A stretch of DNA of 64,000 bases from Frateuria soli (GTDB lineage: Bacteria; Pseudomonadota; Gammaproteobacteria; Xanthomonadales; Rhodanobacteraceae). The stretch is taken from the NCBI RefSeq assembly GCF_021117385.1, contig NZ_CP088252.1, positions 3,060,501-3,124,500 of the forward strand, in the 5' to 3' direction. Made by a program: the position numbers and the translations under genes. Positions 37,501 through 46,406 of this stretch are shown in pieces. The stretch's first letter is position 1. Each line of letters opens with the position of its first letter. The notes beneath the pieces were generated by a model. That model saw only the letters and a list, made by a program, of their open reading frames with translations, was not told the origin of the DNA and searched no databases.

Positions 37501-37600
37501 TGGTCGCCTGCGCGAAAGCGAGGCCGGTAAAGCCCATGCTCAAGGCAATGGCTAGGGCCGTCCGGCGGATCGCCGGGCGATTGGCAACTTGCAAGTTCAT
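34598..37600 (-). CDS. TonB-dependent receptor with N-terminal carboxypeptidase-regulatory-like domain
   Basis: A 1000-aa outer-membrane receptor of the Oar-like class. Signal peptide ends near FAQA (residue 31). Residues 32-120 form a carboxypeptidase-regulatory-like domain (GETVLIQNNTGFSREVAVDA then GHFVANQLPLGEYTVTLRQ). A TonB-box-like SAITVSA follows, then the plug with SAESIALLAPGVVEG, INGMNVTDPLQGLGG and the YGRSDGGVINQIGKRGTNEW signature, and a long beta-barrel ending in aromatic Tyr (VSYDY). ATG 37598-37600 follows GGGGAG with seven bases of spacing. Substrate unknown; peptide or protein fragments are usual for this class. It is a single-gene transcript closed by a strong terminator. 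Confidence 0.92.
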   Translation of the reverse strand: MNLQVANRPAIRRTALAIALSMGFTGLAFAQATTGSIFGDAPAAQGETVLIQNNTGFSREVAVDASGHFVANQLPLGEYTVTLRQNGQDVDSRKNVTLRVGAGTQVSFAAAGSADAQNLSAITVSANALPTIDVTGVDSRTVITAQQLAQLPLARSAESIALLAPGVVEGSGYFASNATGNTLVSFAGASVSENAYYINGMNVTDPLQGLGGITLPYGSIEQQEILTGGYGAAYGRSDGGVINQIGKRGTNEWHFGAQVQWTPKSLRSDPDNWYFPEDGSLYRYRKDNKSTVTTVSAYAGGPLIQDKLFMFASVEGEKTTGDNVAAASSGTMTTQTFHDPKWYAKLDWNITDNHILELTGASTKHEYNGNVYAYDSDTATRGEYLNTDTHTKTAAEMWIAKYTGYITDDLVISAQYGEQKTDLYTELSDFDPSLIYIAGATRQNPAYAPTGGIRNTQTVATSIDPAHQTKGTNYRFDVTYTLGDHTITAGIDNQRTQDLNDGTYIPADAGYLWQYGKAQSDTERLEAGQVDATGTYPGGAGGYYVAQYRYRTGGSVEVKQRAQYIEDSWQINDRWLVKLGLRNDQFTNYNSEGDAYLTQTKPQWAPRLGFSWDVNGDSSFKVYGNAGRYYLALPTSVALRGASASLYTRVYYTYTGIDPNTGYPTGLTPMNTVNGPGAQISSNNEYGQAPDPNTVTAKSLTAQYQDEYILGFDKQLNDAWTYGAKATYRSLKNAIDDTCNYQLFFDAADAQGLDTSGLRGCYFFNPGRGATFQLPDGNGGYGQLTLTSDQLGYQHAKRDYYALTLYLDHPFDGTWWGRVDYTFSRSYGNTEGQVKSDIGQDDIGATQDWDYPSLMEYANGRLSNDRTHQLKIYGGYQLTPEWNVSGQLTVMSGSPTSCLGAYGTDGSYPAYQGDYYHWCGGVPAPAGSAGDLSWQKRLSLGVEYRPSFADKKLAFSMNVFNVFNEQKQTMVLPDYNSGAYRLTQGMSQPRYVRFGVSYDY

Positions 37601-37815
37601 GCAATAACTCCCCAAAACCTGTTTTGGATGTAAGGACTGAGGCCATCTCACGCCCCGTGACAACGAGCACAATCGTCCATCCGCGTCCAAAAACGGTTCA
37701 CAAGGAGTGCCTGGGAGAAGCCGGCAACCGCATAGGGGGATCGGTGCCGGCGAGACAGGCTTTGTGGGGAAGCGGGGCTCGTTTGACTGAACCTTAAGGT
37801 GCCCACAGCAAAAAT

Positions 37816-38862
37816 TCAACAATTGGTCCATGAGCGCCATTGATGCACGGCGACGAATCCCAGCGCGGAGTCGTCGGTAAAGAAGGCATCGATGCCGGTT
37901 TCCAGGTGCCTGCGGATCTCCGCGATCGAACCCTCCGGGTGGCGCGTGCGGGGGTCGGCGCCAAGCCACAGCGCGCGCGGGAGAAACACGTTTTCCGGCC
38001 GGAAGGTCCAGGCGTGCACTTCGAGCCCGGCCGCATGGGCATCGCGGACCAGCGACGTGGGCGGGCCGAGGCGGCCATCGCCCTGCAGCGGCAGGATCGC
38101 GCGCGCTTTCGGCCCGATCGCGTCGGCCCAGGTCGCCACCTCGCGCAGGCCGGCCGGCGTGAGCAGGTCCGCGTAGCGCAGATGGCCGCCCGCGACGGCG
38201 ACGTCCCACGGCTGCGCCTGCGGCTCGTCGATGAGCTGCAGCAGGCGCACGTTGGGCCGGTCGCCCAGGCGGGCGCGCAGCGCGCGCAGGTTGGCCAGCT
38301 CGAAGGACTGGATCACCACCGGCCCGTGGCGCGTGCAGGCGTGCGCTGCAAGCGTATCGAGCAGGCGCTGCTCCATCGGCAGGCCCTGGCGCTGGAACCA
38401 GGTGCCGTGCTTGATCTCCGGGATCAGCCCGACCACCCGGCCCTGGCGCGCGCCCTCGGTCGCCAGCAGTTCGATGGTCTCCTCAAGCGTGGCGATCGGA
38501 TGCTGCCCGTCGTGGGCGGTGCCGCGCAGGTCGGGCAGGCGCTCGCGGGTGCGCAGGGTCTTGAGCTCGGCGAGGGTGAAGTCCTCGGTGAACCAGCCTT
38601 CGACGGCCACGCCGTCGATCTGCTTGCACGTGCGCCGCGACGCGAAGCGCGGGTGCGCGGCCACGTCGGTGGTCGCGCTGATCTCGTTTTCGTGCCGGGC
38701 GACCAGCACGCCGTCGCGGGTCATGACCAGGTCCGGCTCGATCAGGTCGGCGCCATCGGCGATGGCGCGCGCATAGGCGGCCAGCGTGTGTTCGGGCAGG
38801 TGCGCGTTGGCGCCGCGGTGGGCGATGACCAGAGGGCGCGGGACGAGGGGGCGTTCGCTCAT
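37816..38862 (-). CDS. Glycerophosphodiester phosphodiesterase (GDPD domain)
   Basis: A 348-aa TIM-barrel phosphodiesterase that hydrolyses glycerophosphodiesters to glycerol-3-phosphate and an alcohol. The catalytic start VIAHRGANAHLPEHTLAAY holds His and Glu of the GDPD signature, followed by EPDLVMTRDGVLVARHE with the metal-binding Glu-x-Asp and catalytic His. IPEIKHGTWF and the C-terminal GIDAFFTDDSALG are also typical of the GlpQ-like group. No signal peptide is visible, so it is cytoplasmic (UgpQ-like) or exported by other means. ATG 38860-38862; 46 bp downstream of the NagX-like gene on the same strand, so possibly the operon's last gene. Confidence 0.92.
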   Translation of the reverse strand: MSERPLVPRPLVIAHRGANAHLPEHTLAAYARAIADGADLIEPDLVMTRDGVLVARHENEISATTDVAAHPRFASRRTCKQIDGVAVEGWFTEDFTLAELKTLRTRERLPDLRGTAHDGQHPIATLEETIELLATEGARQGRVVGLIPEIKHGTWFQRQGLPMEQRLLDTLAAHACTRHGPVVIQSFELANLRALRARLGDRPNVRLLQLIDEPQAQPWDVAVAGGHLRYADLLTPAGLREVATWADAIGPKARAILPLQGDGRLGPPTSLVRDAHAAGLEVHAWTFRPENVFLPRALWLGADPRTRHPEGSIAEIRRHLETGIDAFFTDDSALGFVAVHQWRSWTNC

Positions 38863-38908
38863 GGGGCGCGGTTCGCGGGGCGGGCTGGAGGCCAGCCTAC
38901 GCGCCGGG

Positions 38909-39988
38909 TCAGAGCCTGAGGTAGAGCCGGCGCCGGTCCATCGCCCACACGATGGCCCACCACAACGCCACGAAGGCGATCGCCCATGTCAGCGAGGCGA
39001 TCCACGGCCCGGCCAGCGGCGTGATCCAGCGGGCGAACAGATGCCGGTACAGCGGCTCCTGCCAGCCCAGCGCGGGCAGCGCGATCTGCATCAGCTCGGC
39101 GCCGGCGTAGGCGGCGATCGCGTTCATGCCGAAGCGGCGGCCCAGCGGTGGCCAGCCGCGCGCGTCGACGAGCCGGTGGAAAGCCAGCAGTGCCAGCATG
39201 GCCCAGCCTCCGGTCCACAGCACGAACGAGGGCGTCCACAGGTTCTTGTTGAGCGGCATCCACTGTGACCAGACCGCACCGAGCGCCAGTGCGGTGACGC
39301 CGGCAACGAGCAGTCGGCCCGGCTGTCGCTCACGCAGCCACACCCCCGCGCACAGGCCGAACAGGCCGCTGGCGATCGCCGGCAGGGTGGCGGGCAGGCC
39401 TTCCGGGTCATGTACCTGGCCAGTGACGGGGTTGTGGTCCCACACGTACCGGCCGAACACCGCGCCATCGATGCGGTCGACGATGTTGTCCCATTCGCCC
39501 AGGGTGCCGCCTGCCAGCAGCAGGACGGTGTAACCGGCCAGCAGCGCCGCGATGGCGAGCGACCACACGCGGCGCGGCGTGTAGATCGCGAACGCCGCCA
39601 CCACGGCGAAGCACACGCCGATGCGCTGCAGCACGCCCGGCCAGCGCATTTCGCGCCCCGGCAGCCACCATGCCGCCAGCGCGTTGATCGCCAGGCCCAG
39701 CGCGAGGATGCGCAGGGCTCGCCACAGCGCCGCGCCGCGCAGCCGCCCGGGTGCCACGCCCTGCTCCAGCCGCGGCAGGATCGCCAGCGCCACGGACACG
39801 CCCATCACGAACAGGAAGAACGGGAACACCAGGTCGGTCGGCGTGCAGCCGTGCCAGGCGGCGTGTTCCAGCGGCCAGTAGACGTGGCCCCAGTCGCCCG
39901 GATCGTTGACCAGCAACATCGCCGCCACGGTGCAGCCGCGCAGGGCATCCACCGAGGCCAGCCGGCCGGCCTGGCCGCTTGCGCTCAC
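38909..39988 (-). CDS. nagX: NagX-like membrane protein (heparan-alpha-glucosaminide N-acetyltransferase family)
   Basis: A 359-aa inner-membrane protein with about ten helices. The N-terminal ASVDALRGCTVAAMLLVNDPGD motif (in part) is the family signature, with the DALRG core; WHGCTPTDLVFPFFLFVMG contains the conserved catalytic-type His. Family members are acyltransferases or transporters linked to amino sugars; in Xanthomonas and Shewanella NagX sits in GlcNAc gene clusters, as here. GTG at 39986-39988 is the start; no ATG fits. It follows the hexosaminidase stop by 55 bp, in the same direction. Role in moving or acetylating glucosamine units is an inference from context. Confidence 0.87.
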   Translation of the reverse strand: MSASGQAGRLASVDALRGCTVAAMLLVNDPGDWGHVYWPLEHAAWHGCTPTDLVFPFFLFVMGVSVALAILPRLEQGVAPGRLRGAALWRALRILALGLAINALAAWWLPGREMRWPGVLQRIGVCFAVVAAFAIYTPRRVWSLAIAALLAGYTVLLLAGGTLGEWDNIVDRIDGAVFGRYVWDHNPVTGQVHDPEGLPATLPAIASGLFGLCAGVWLRERQPGRLLVAGVTALALGAVWSQWMPLNKNLWTPSFVLWTGGWAMLALLAFHRLVDARGWPPLGRRFGMNAIAAYAGAELMQIALPALGWQEPLYRHLFARWITPLAGPWIASLTWAIAFVALWWAIVWAMDRRRLYLRL

Positions 39989-40043
39989 GCCTTGCCGCCG
40001 TGGCAGGCGCGCTGGTTACCGGTGAAGGAGTGGCCGCGGGCCC

Positions 40044-42368
40044 TCATGGCCTGGTTTCCAGCGAGACGCGATCCAGTGCATACAGCGGACCGTCGGTGGG
40101 CGCGGTGTAGACGAGGCACAGGCGGTGCTCGCCTTCCAGCGCAGGCAGCTTCGCATCAAGCCCGAACCGACGCGGGCCGTGCGCCGGGTCGGGGAGTGCC
40201 AGGCTGGCCAGCACCGGGCCGTCGCAGCGGTCGGCGTGCACCACCAGCTCGCCGAACGGCGTGGCGTGCGGGCGCGAGACGACCAGCTTCTGCTCGTGCG
40301 CCAGCGCGAAATTGCGCGGCAACCGCACCGCATCGACATGGATCGCGCCGACCCCGTCCATCAGCGTGGGCGGGAACTGCTGGCAGGTGTCGAACAGGTT
40401 CACCGCATAGACCGGCTGGGTGCTCGTCGCGTCCGGCGTCGGCTGCAACAGCAGGCGGAAGTCGCTGCCGGGGCAGTTCGCCAGCGCCGTGCCGGGTAGC
40501 GAAAGCAGGCTGGCGCGGTCCAGCACGCGCTGGCGCGGCGCGGCGAGCGCGGTGCCGTCGCTGGCGAAGCTGGCGGCGCGCACGGTGGCCGGCAGCGCCA
40601 GGTTGAGCGGTGCGTCGTAGCGTGGCGAGGCCGGCGTCGGCGCGCTGCTGTCCAGCGTGTAGTGGATCGCGCCGAAGTCCGCCTGGTTGGCGAGCGTCAC
40701 CGTGGCCTTGCCGGTGGCCAGCGCGACGTTGCGGTCGACGCCGATGTCCACCGCGAAGGCGCTGTCGGCCACGTTGACGTGCTGCGCACGGTAGCGCGCC
40801 AGCTGCGCCGGCAGGCGGGCGAGGAAGCCGGGCCAGTCGCGGCTCGCGACGGGCGACCATGCCACTTCGCTGAGCGCGTCCAGCCGCGGGAACACCTGGT
40901 GCTCGACGTGCGCCATGGTGGGCATGTGCTCGGTCCACGCATTGGCCTGCACCCCCAGCACGTGCTTCGCCTGCGTCGCGTCGAGCACGCCGGGAACGAC
41001 CTCCAGACCGTATACGTCCTCGAGCGATTCGACGCCGTACCGGCTGGCGTACTCGCCGGCCAGGTCGCTCTGCACGTGGTCGAAATAGAGCCCCGGCGAG
41101 GGCGACATCACCACGTCGTGGCCCAGCAGCGCCGCCTTGATCGCGCCGTCGATGCCGCGCCAGGACATCACCGTGGCGCCGGGCGGCAGGTTGTCGCCCT
41201 CGAGGATCTCGTCCCACCCGATCAGCTTGCGCCCGTGCTGCGCGAGGTAACGGCCGATGCGGCCGATGAACCAGCCCTGCAGCGCGTCCTCGCTGGTGAT
41301 GCCCAGCTCGCGCATCTTCGCCTGCACCGCGGGCGAGGCCCGCCACTGGTCCTTGATCGCCTCGTCGCCGCCGACGTGGATGTACTGCGACGGGAACAGC
41401 GCCATCACCTCGTCGAGCACGTGGTCGATGAAGGTGAAGGTGTCCTCGTCCACGTTGTACAGCCAGGGATTGATGCCGGCATCGGCGGACACCTGCGGCC
41501 GCTTGCCGGTTACGCCGATCTGCGGATACGAGGCCACCGCCGCCTGCGCGTGGCCGGGCATGTCCAGTTCCGGCACGATGGTGACGTGGCGTGCAGCGGC
41601 GTAGGCGACCACCCGGCGGATGTCGTCCTGCGTGTAGAAGCCGCCGTAGCGCTTCGGCTCGCCGTCATGGCCGGCGTCCGGCGGCGTGCGCCAGGCGCCG
41701 ATCCGGGTCAGCTCGGGATAGCGCTTGATCTGGATGCGCCAGCCCTGGTCGTCGGTCAGGTGCCAGTGCAGTACGTCGAGCTTGTGCTGGGCCATCTGGT
41801 CGATCAGCCGCTCGACCTCGGCCACGCCCTGGAAATGCCGCGCCGAATCGAGCATCAACCCGCGCCAGGCGAAGCGCGGCCAGTCTTCGATGGCCAGTGC
41901 CGGCACCGTCACCGCGCCCTGCCCTGCGTCGGGCGTCAGCAGCTGGTAGAGCGTGACCGCGCCATGGAACAACCCGGCATCGTCGCGCGCCGCCACTTCG
42001 ATGCGCGTGGGCGTGACGTCGAGCGCATAGCCGCCGGCCTGTGCCACAGCAACCTGCGGGTCGCGCCTGAGCACGATCGCGGGTGCGCCACCGTCCTGGC
42101 TGTGGCTGGCGATGGACAGCTTGAGGCCGCGCGTACGCGCGAGCAGGTCGACGAGGTACTGCGCGGTCTGCCGGGTGGCGGCATCGTGGCTGGCGAGCAC
42201 CAGCGGCGTACGCGCATCGACGGTGAAGCGGCCCGGCTGCAGCTGCAGCTGGGCGGGCAGCGGAATCAGGGAAGGCGGCGGCCCGGCGGCGAACGCCGCG
42301 CGCGAGGGCCACAGGGCGAAAGCGAACAGCAGGCACGCGCAACGGAATGGACAGGTTCGGCGCAACAT
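40044..42368 (-). CDS. GH20 beta-N-acetylhexosaminidase, secreted
   Basis: A 774-aa glycosidase releasing terminal GlcNAc from chito-oligosaccharides. Signal peptide ends near AFA (residue 27). Residues 32-160 are the GH20b domain; the catalytic barrel (165-505) has DVLHWHLTDDQGW at 198-210 and the catalytic pair Asp335-Glu336 in HVGGDE, using substrate-assisted catalysis. A C-terminal part (from about 560) contains a chitobiase/PA14-like beta domain with CHB-type features. Start is ATG 42366-42368 with GGAG correctly spaced; an ATG four codons earlier overlaps that site. Gene order (glk, TonB receptor, this gene, NagX) is that of GlcNAc loci. Confidence 0.94.
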   Translation of the reverse strand: MLRRTCPFRCACLLFAFALWPSRAAFAAGPPPSLIPLPAQLQLQPGRFTVDARTPLVLASHDAATRQTAQYLVDLLARTRGLKLSIASHSQDGGAPAIVLRRDPQVAVAQAGGYALDVTPTRIEVAARDDAGLFHGAVTLYQLLTPDAGQGAVTVPALAIEDWPRFAWRGLMLDSARHFQGVAEVERLIDQMAQHKLDVLHWHLTDDQGWRIQIKRYPELTRIGAWRTPPDAGHDGEPKRYGGFYTQDDIRRVVAYAAARHVTIVPELDMPGHAQAAVASYPQIGVTGKRPQVSADAGINPWLYNVDEDTFTFIDHVLDEVMALFPSQYIHVGGDEAIKDQWRASPAVQAKMRELGITSEDALQGWFIGRIGRYLAQHGRKLIGWDEILEGDNLPPGATVMSWRGIDGAIKAALLGHDVVMSPSPGLYFDHVQSDLAGEYASRYGVESLEDVYGLEVVPGVLDATQAKHVLGVQANAWTEHMPTMAHVEHQVFPRLDALSEVAWSPVASRDWPGFLARLPAQLARYRAQHVNVADSAFAVDIGVDRNVALATGKATVTLANQADFGAIHYTLDSSAPTPASPRYDAPLNLALPATVRAASFASDGTALAAPRQRVLDRASLLSLPGTALANCPGSDFRLLLQPTPDATSTQPVYAVNLFDTCQQFPPTLMDGVGAIHVDAVRLPRNFALAHEQKLVVSRPHATPFGELVVHADRCDGPVLASLALPDPAHGPRRFGLDAKLPALEGEHRLCLVYTAPTDGPLYALDRVSLETRP

Positions 42369-42414
42369 CGGCAGCTCCATCGATGGCCCCAGCATGCCAT
42401 CGCCGCGGCCTGCG

Positions 42415-42446
42415 AAAAAAAAGGCCCGAAACGTGCAGACCGGGCC
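42415..42446 (-). terminator. Intrinsic terminator after the GlcNAc-locus TonB receptor gene
   Basis: On the minus strand GGCCCG (42446-42441) pairs with CGGGCC (42428-42423) around a 12-nt loop, followed directly by eight T (42422-42415). It lies between the receptor stop (42497) and the hexosaminidase start (42368). The short stem suggests partial termination, so downstream genes may be transcribed at a lower level. Confidence 0.75.
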
Positions 42447-42496
42447 CGAGCGGGGAGGGTGCAGGCCGTCCCTGGCCTGCGTGACATCGCGGTGGA

Positions 42497-45214
42497 TCAG
42501 AAGCTCAGGTGCGCGTTCAGGTAGTACTGGCGGCCGTTCTCGTAGAACGAGGTCGGGATGGTCGCGCTCTGGTAGTACTTGATGGTCGGGTTGTTGAGGT
42601 TCAGCGCGTCCAGGCTGAAGCTCAGCCAGTCGGTCGCCTTGTAGCTGAGCGAGGCCGACAGCGTGCCAAGGCTGTCCTGGTAGTACGGGTTGGTGCCGGA
42701 CAGGCCGATCAGGAACGACGAGCGGCGGGTGTAGCTGACGCGTGCGCCGAACGTGTCGTTCTCGAAGTACGCACCGACGTTGTAGGTGTTCTTCGAGGTG
42801 CCCAGCAGGTGGTCGCTGCCATCGGCCCAGGTGTAGTCCGAGCTGCCGTCGGCGTAGGTGTAGTTGGCGCTGACACCGAAGTACTTGCCGAGCGGCTGCT
42901 CGTACGCCAGTTCCACGCCGCGGACCTTGGCGTCGGCGTTGATCGGCATCGAGATCTGGTAGGTCTCCAGCTGGTGGGTCAGTTCGCTGAACAGCTGCTG
43001 GTCCTGCACGCCGTAGGCCACGTAGTCCTTCATGTTCATCGAGTACGCGGTGGCCGACAGCAGGCCGCGCGGCATGAAGTACCACTCCAGGCCCGCATCC
43101 AGGTTGGTCGAGATCACCGGCTTCAGCTTCGGATTGCCGCCACCGCCGGTCTTGTTGAGGTCCGAACCGTAGGAGGAGGCACCCAGCGCGGAGTAGTCCG
43201 GCAGGGTCTGGGTCTGCGAGGCGGCCACGCGCAGGACCAGGTCCTCGGCCACGTTGAACTTGAGGTTGGCGCTGGGCAGCACGCGGCTGTACTTGTTGTC
43301 GTAGTGGCGGCGATCCCACGCACCGAACAGGCTGCTCACGTCGGGGCTGACCGTATCGGCGAAGTAGGTGTCGATGCCCTGCCTGATGTTGACGTAGCGC
43401 AGGCCGGCGTTGCCGCTCCAGTTCTCGCCCTCGAAGTTGACCTGGAAGTAGGCGGCGAGGTTTTTCTCGTCCACGCTCCACTCGGCACCATAGTTGTGGC
43501 GGCCGGTGGGTCCGTCGTTGTTGGACAGCCAGGTGGAGTTGGCGACGATCGCGCTCTTCAACGCATCCGGCGTGAAGTACCACAGGTTGCGCGGGAAGGT
43601 GCCGCCGATGCCGTCGGCGAAGCCGCTCGGGTAGTTGGCGGTGGCGCCGTTCTGCAGCGCCGACCAGATGTCGCCCGGCGAGGCGCCCTCGGGCGACTGC
43701 GCTTCACGGTCATGCTTGGCGTAGCGCACGCCGTAGTCGAAGGACTGCACCACGCCGGCATTGAAGAACTGGGTGAAGTCGGCGGTGAACCAGTTCTCCT
43801 TGTCGACCGCGCGGACTTCCTGGTTGCCCCAGGTGCCGAAGCCGGTGACGCCGGCCGGGCTGATGTCGCCGCCCACGCTCCAGTCGATCGGCGCGCTGTT
43901 GCCGTGGGTGGTCCAGCTGGCGCCGCCGCCGTTGGCGGCGGTCACTTCGGCGATGAACTGGCGCGGGGTCTCTCCGATGCCTTTGGTGGTGCCAGCCTGG
44001 AACGTGGCCGAGACGTTGTCGGAGACGTTCCAGTCCGCGTCCAGGGTGTAGTACTGCGTCTTGGACGAGGCCTCGCGGTAGATCATGTCGTACACGACGT
44101 AGTTGGTGCCGGGCACGCCCGCGTAGGTGGCGTCGGTCAGCACGCCGTCCCGCACCGTGTAGCCGGCTTCGGGCGCCTGGCTGGTGGCGAAGTTGCCGCC
44201 CCACAGCATGAAGTTGCGGTTGTAGTTGTTCGCCTTCATCTTCGAATAGAAGCCACTCGCGCCCAGGGTCAGGTCGTCGCTCGGGCGGAACTGCAGCTCG
44301 AGCAGGCCGCCCTTGCGGTCGCGCACCTGCTCGAACAGGGTCGAACCGAGCAGGCCCGGCACACGCACGCCGGCAAGGTCCGGGTTGCTCTGCGCCAGGG
44401 CGGAGGTCGGGTCGATCACGGCGAAGCCGCCAGGGATCTCCTGTGCCTCGCGGCGCAGGTGGCGCTTCTGCTTGAACGCCTGCACCAATACGCCGAACGT
44501 GCCGTCGGTGTTCCTGTAGTTGAACAGGCCCGAGAACTGCGGGTCGGTTTTTCCCGGACCGTCGGCGTAGACGGCGCCGGCGCTCAGGTTGGTGGTGTAC
44601 TGCTTTTCGAAGTCCAGCGGCTTGCGCGTGATGATGTCGACGTTGCCGGTGGTGCCGCCGTCCTGGAAGCGCGCCTCGGACGACTTGTGCACTACCACCC
44701 GGCTGACCAGCTCGGACGGCAGCAGCGTGTAGCTCACGCTGCGGCCGACGTTGTTGCCCTGGCTGAGCACGAACCAGTCGGCCGAGCCCACGCCGTGGCC
44801 GTTGATCAGGGTCTGGGTCAGGCTCGGGCTGGTGCCGCGCAGGCTGACGCGATCGGCCTCGTCGAAGCCGCCTTCGTCGGCGCTGGAGGAGCTGATGTTC
44901 ACGCCCGGCAGGCGCTGCAGCGTATCGGCCACGTTGTGCGCCGGCAGCTTGCCGATGTCCTCGGCGGTGACCACCTCCATGGTGGAGTTGGAGTCGCGCT
45001 TGATGTCGAGCGCCTTCTCCACCGACCCGCGGATGCCGGTGACGGTGATGGTCGACAGCTGCTTGATCCTGTCCTTCCCGGCCTGGCCGTTCGACGTCTG
45101 CGCGGTGGCATCGGTGCCGGTCGTGGCCTGGTCTGCGTCCTGGGCATGCAGCGCGCCGGCGAGGCAAAGGCTGGCGACGATGCTTGCGGCTAACAGCGTC
45201 TTGCGATGTGGCAT
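42497..45214 (-). CDS. TonB-dependent receptor, probable chito-oligosaccharide/GlcNAc transporter
   Basis: A 905-aa outer-membrane receptor. Signal peptide (MPHRKTLLAASIVASLCLAG, cleaved near HAQ) is followed by a TonB box STITVTGIRGS, then a plug with EDIGKLPAHNVADTLQRLPG, the RVSLRGTSPSLTQTLINGHG segment and GGTTGNVDIITRKPLDF, and a 22-strand barrel ending in YYLNAHLSF with C-terminal Phe, the outer-membrane assembly signal. The plug type is that of carbohydrate receptors in Xanthomonas. ATG 45212-45214 has GGAGGGGAG upstream. It follows glk by 94 bp. Transport of GlcNAc oligomers is inferred from the cluster. Confidence 0.92.
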   Translation of the reverse strand: MPHRKTLLAASIVASLCLAGALHAQDADQATTGTDATAQTSNGQAGKDRIKQLSTITVTGIRGSVEKALDIKRDSNSTMEVVTAEDIGKLPAHNVADTLQRLPGVNISSSSADEGGFDEADRVSLRGTSPSLTQTLINGHGVGSADWFVLSQGNNVGRSVSYTLLPSELVSRVVVHKSSEARFQDGGTTGNVDIITRKPLDFEKQYTTNLSAGAVYADGPGKTDPQFSGLFNYRNTDGTFGVLVQAFKQKRHLRREAQEIPGGFAVIDPTSALAQSNPDLAGVRVPGLLGSTLFEQVRDRKGGLLELQFRPSDDLTLGASGFYSKMKANNYNRNFMLWGGNFATSQAPEAGYTVRDGVLTDATYAGVPGTNYVVYDMIYREASSKTQYYTLDADWNVSDNVSATFQAGTTKGIGETPRQFIAEVTAANGGGASWTTHGNSAPIDWSVGGDISPAGVTGFGTWGNQEVRAVDKENWFTADFTQFFNAGVVQSFDYGVRYAKHDREAQSPEGASPGDIWSALQNGATANYPSGFADGIGGTFPRNLWYFTPDALKSAIVANSTWLSNNDGPTGRHNYGAEWSVDEKNLAAYFQVNFEGENWSGNAGLRYVNIRQGIDTYFADTVSPDVSSLFGAWDRRHYDNKYSRVLPSANLKFNVAEDLVLRVAASQTQTLPDYSALGASSYGSDLNKTGGGGNPKLKPVISTNLDAGLEWYFMPRGLLSATAYSMNMKDYVAYGVQDQQLFSELTHQLETYQISMPINADAKVRGVELAYEQPLGKYFGVSANYTYADGSSDYTWADGSDHLLGTSKNTYNVGAYFENDTFGARVSYTRRSSFLIGLSGTNPYYQDSLGTLSASLSYKATDWLSFSLDALNLNNPTIKYYQSATIPTSFYENGRQYYLNAHLSF

Positions 45215-45308
45215 GGTGCTCCCCTCCAGTCGGATCAGCAGCACGCGCGTCGCGGTGATGCTGGTTGGTTGCAAGGGCTTGCGCCCGTTTGTCATGCGGT
45301 CCTGGGGC

Positions 45309-46343
45309 TCAGCCGGGCCCGACGTGACCGGCCAGGGCCATGCCGGCCGCGCCGATCACGCCGTGCTGGCCGTGCTCCATCAGTCGTACGGGAACCTGCT
45401 GCAGGTACGGGCGCATCACGCCCTTGTTGAAGAAGCGCTCGCGGAAACGGCTGGCGAGCAGCAACTGGCGGATCTGCGGCAGGATGCCGCCGGCCAGGAA
45501 CACCCCGCCGCGCGCGCCGTAGAGCAGCACCAGGTCGCCGACGAAGCTGCCGAGCAGGCCGCAGAAAACCTCCACCGCCTCGATCGCCGCCGCGTCGCTC
45601 TGCATCAGCGCCGCGTGGGTGATCGCACTGGGCTCGACCAGCACGGCCGGGGTGCCGCGCAGCGTGCCGACCGCGCGGTAGATGTTGCGCAGGCCAGGCC
45701 CGGACAGCGCATGCTCGAAAGCCACGTGCGAACGCTCGCGCGCCAGCAGCCGCAGGATCTCGATCTCGCGCTCGTTGCCGGGAGCCAGCGCGATCTGCCC
45801 CGCCTCGGTGGCGAGCACGGTCGCGTGCGGGCGTCCCGGCAACAGCACCGCCGAGCCCAGGCCGGTGCCCGGGCCCATCACCAGCACCGGGCCGCACTGC
45901 GGCGGCACGCCGGTCTCGATCACCGGCAGCGTGTCGGCGTCGGTAAGGAACTGGGTCGCCCAGGCGACCGCCTCGAAATCGTTGATCACCGCCAGGCGGT
46001 CGAGCGCAAGGTTCTCGCGGATGTCGCTGATCGACACCGGCCAGGCCAGGTTGTCGTTGACGATGGCGTCGTCCAGCACGTAGCCGGCGCTGGCCACCAC
46101 GCATTGCTCGATCGGCGCGGGCGGGTCGAGGTAGGTGACGAAGTGCTGCAGCACGGCAGTGAGGCTGGGCCACTCGGCGCAGGCGTAGCGCTGGTAGCGC
46201 AATACGGTGACCGGGCTGGAGCCGTTGGGCTGGCGGCTGAGCAGGCCCACGCGCGCATGCGTGCCGCCGACGTCGGCGGCCAGCAGCAGGGCTTCCTGCG
46301 GCAGGCACTGCGGTGCGCTCCTCGAGTTGGCGACCTCGGCCAC
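45309..46343 (-). CDS. glk: Glucokinase family sugar kinase
   Basis: A 344-aa ROK-unrelated bacterial glucokinase (PF02685 type). LAADVGGTHARVGLL (residues 21-35) binds ATP phosphate; INDFEAVAWATQF supplies the catalytic Asp; VMGPGTGLGSA and GGVFLAGGILPQI complete the family blocks. In this locus it is the only sugar kinase, so it may phosphorylate GlcNAc to GlcNAc-6-P for nagA, as NagK-type members do in Xanthomonas; glucose is the default alternative. The start is GTG 46341-46343 with AGGGAGGA close upstream; the frame is open to 46421, across the palindromic operator, which would put the operator inside the gene and is unlikely. Confidence 0.88.
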   Translation of the reverse strand: MAEVANSRSAPQCLPQEALLLAADVGGTHARVGLLSRQPNGSSPVTVLRYQRYACAEWPSLTAVLQHFVTYLDPPAPIEQCVVASAGYVLDDAIVNDNLAWPVSISDIRENLALDRLAVINDFEAVAWATQFLTDADTLPVIETGVPPQCGPVLVMGPGTGLGSAVLLPGRPHATVLATEAGQIALAPGNEREIEILRLLARERSHVAFEHALSGPGLRNIYRAVGTLRGTPAVLVEPSAITHAALMQSDAAAIEAVEVFCGLLGSFVGDLVLLYGARGGVFLAGGILPQIRQLLLASRFRERFFNKGVMRPYLQQVPVRLMEHGQHGVIGAAGMALAGHVGPG

Positions 46344-46406
46344 GACTCCTCCCTTTGCACTCGGCCGGCTTCGCTGGACGTCGGCGGGGCGGAGTCTGGA
46401 CAGCGA

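Noticed and set aside
34337-37555. A 1072-codon plus-strand open frame opposite the TonB receptor at 34598
   Set aside because: No domain, repetitive Val/Arg/Gln content, and the receptor on the other strand has a signal peptide, plug and terminator.
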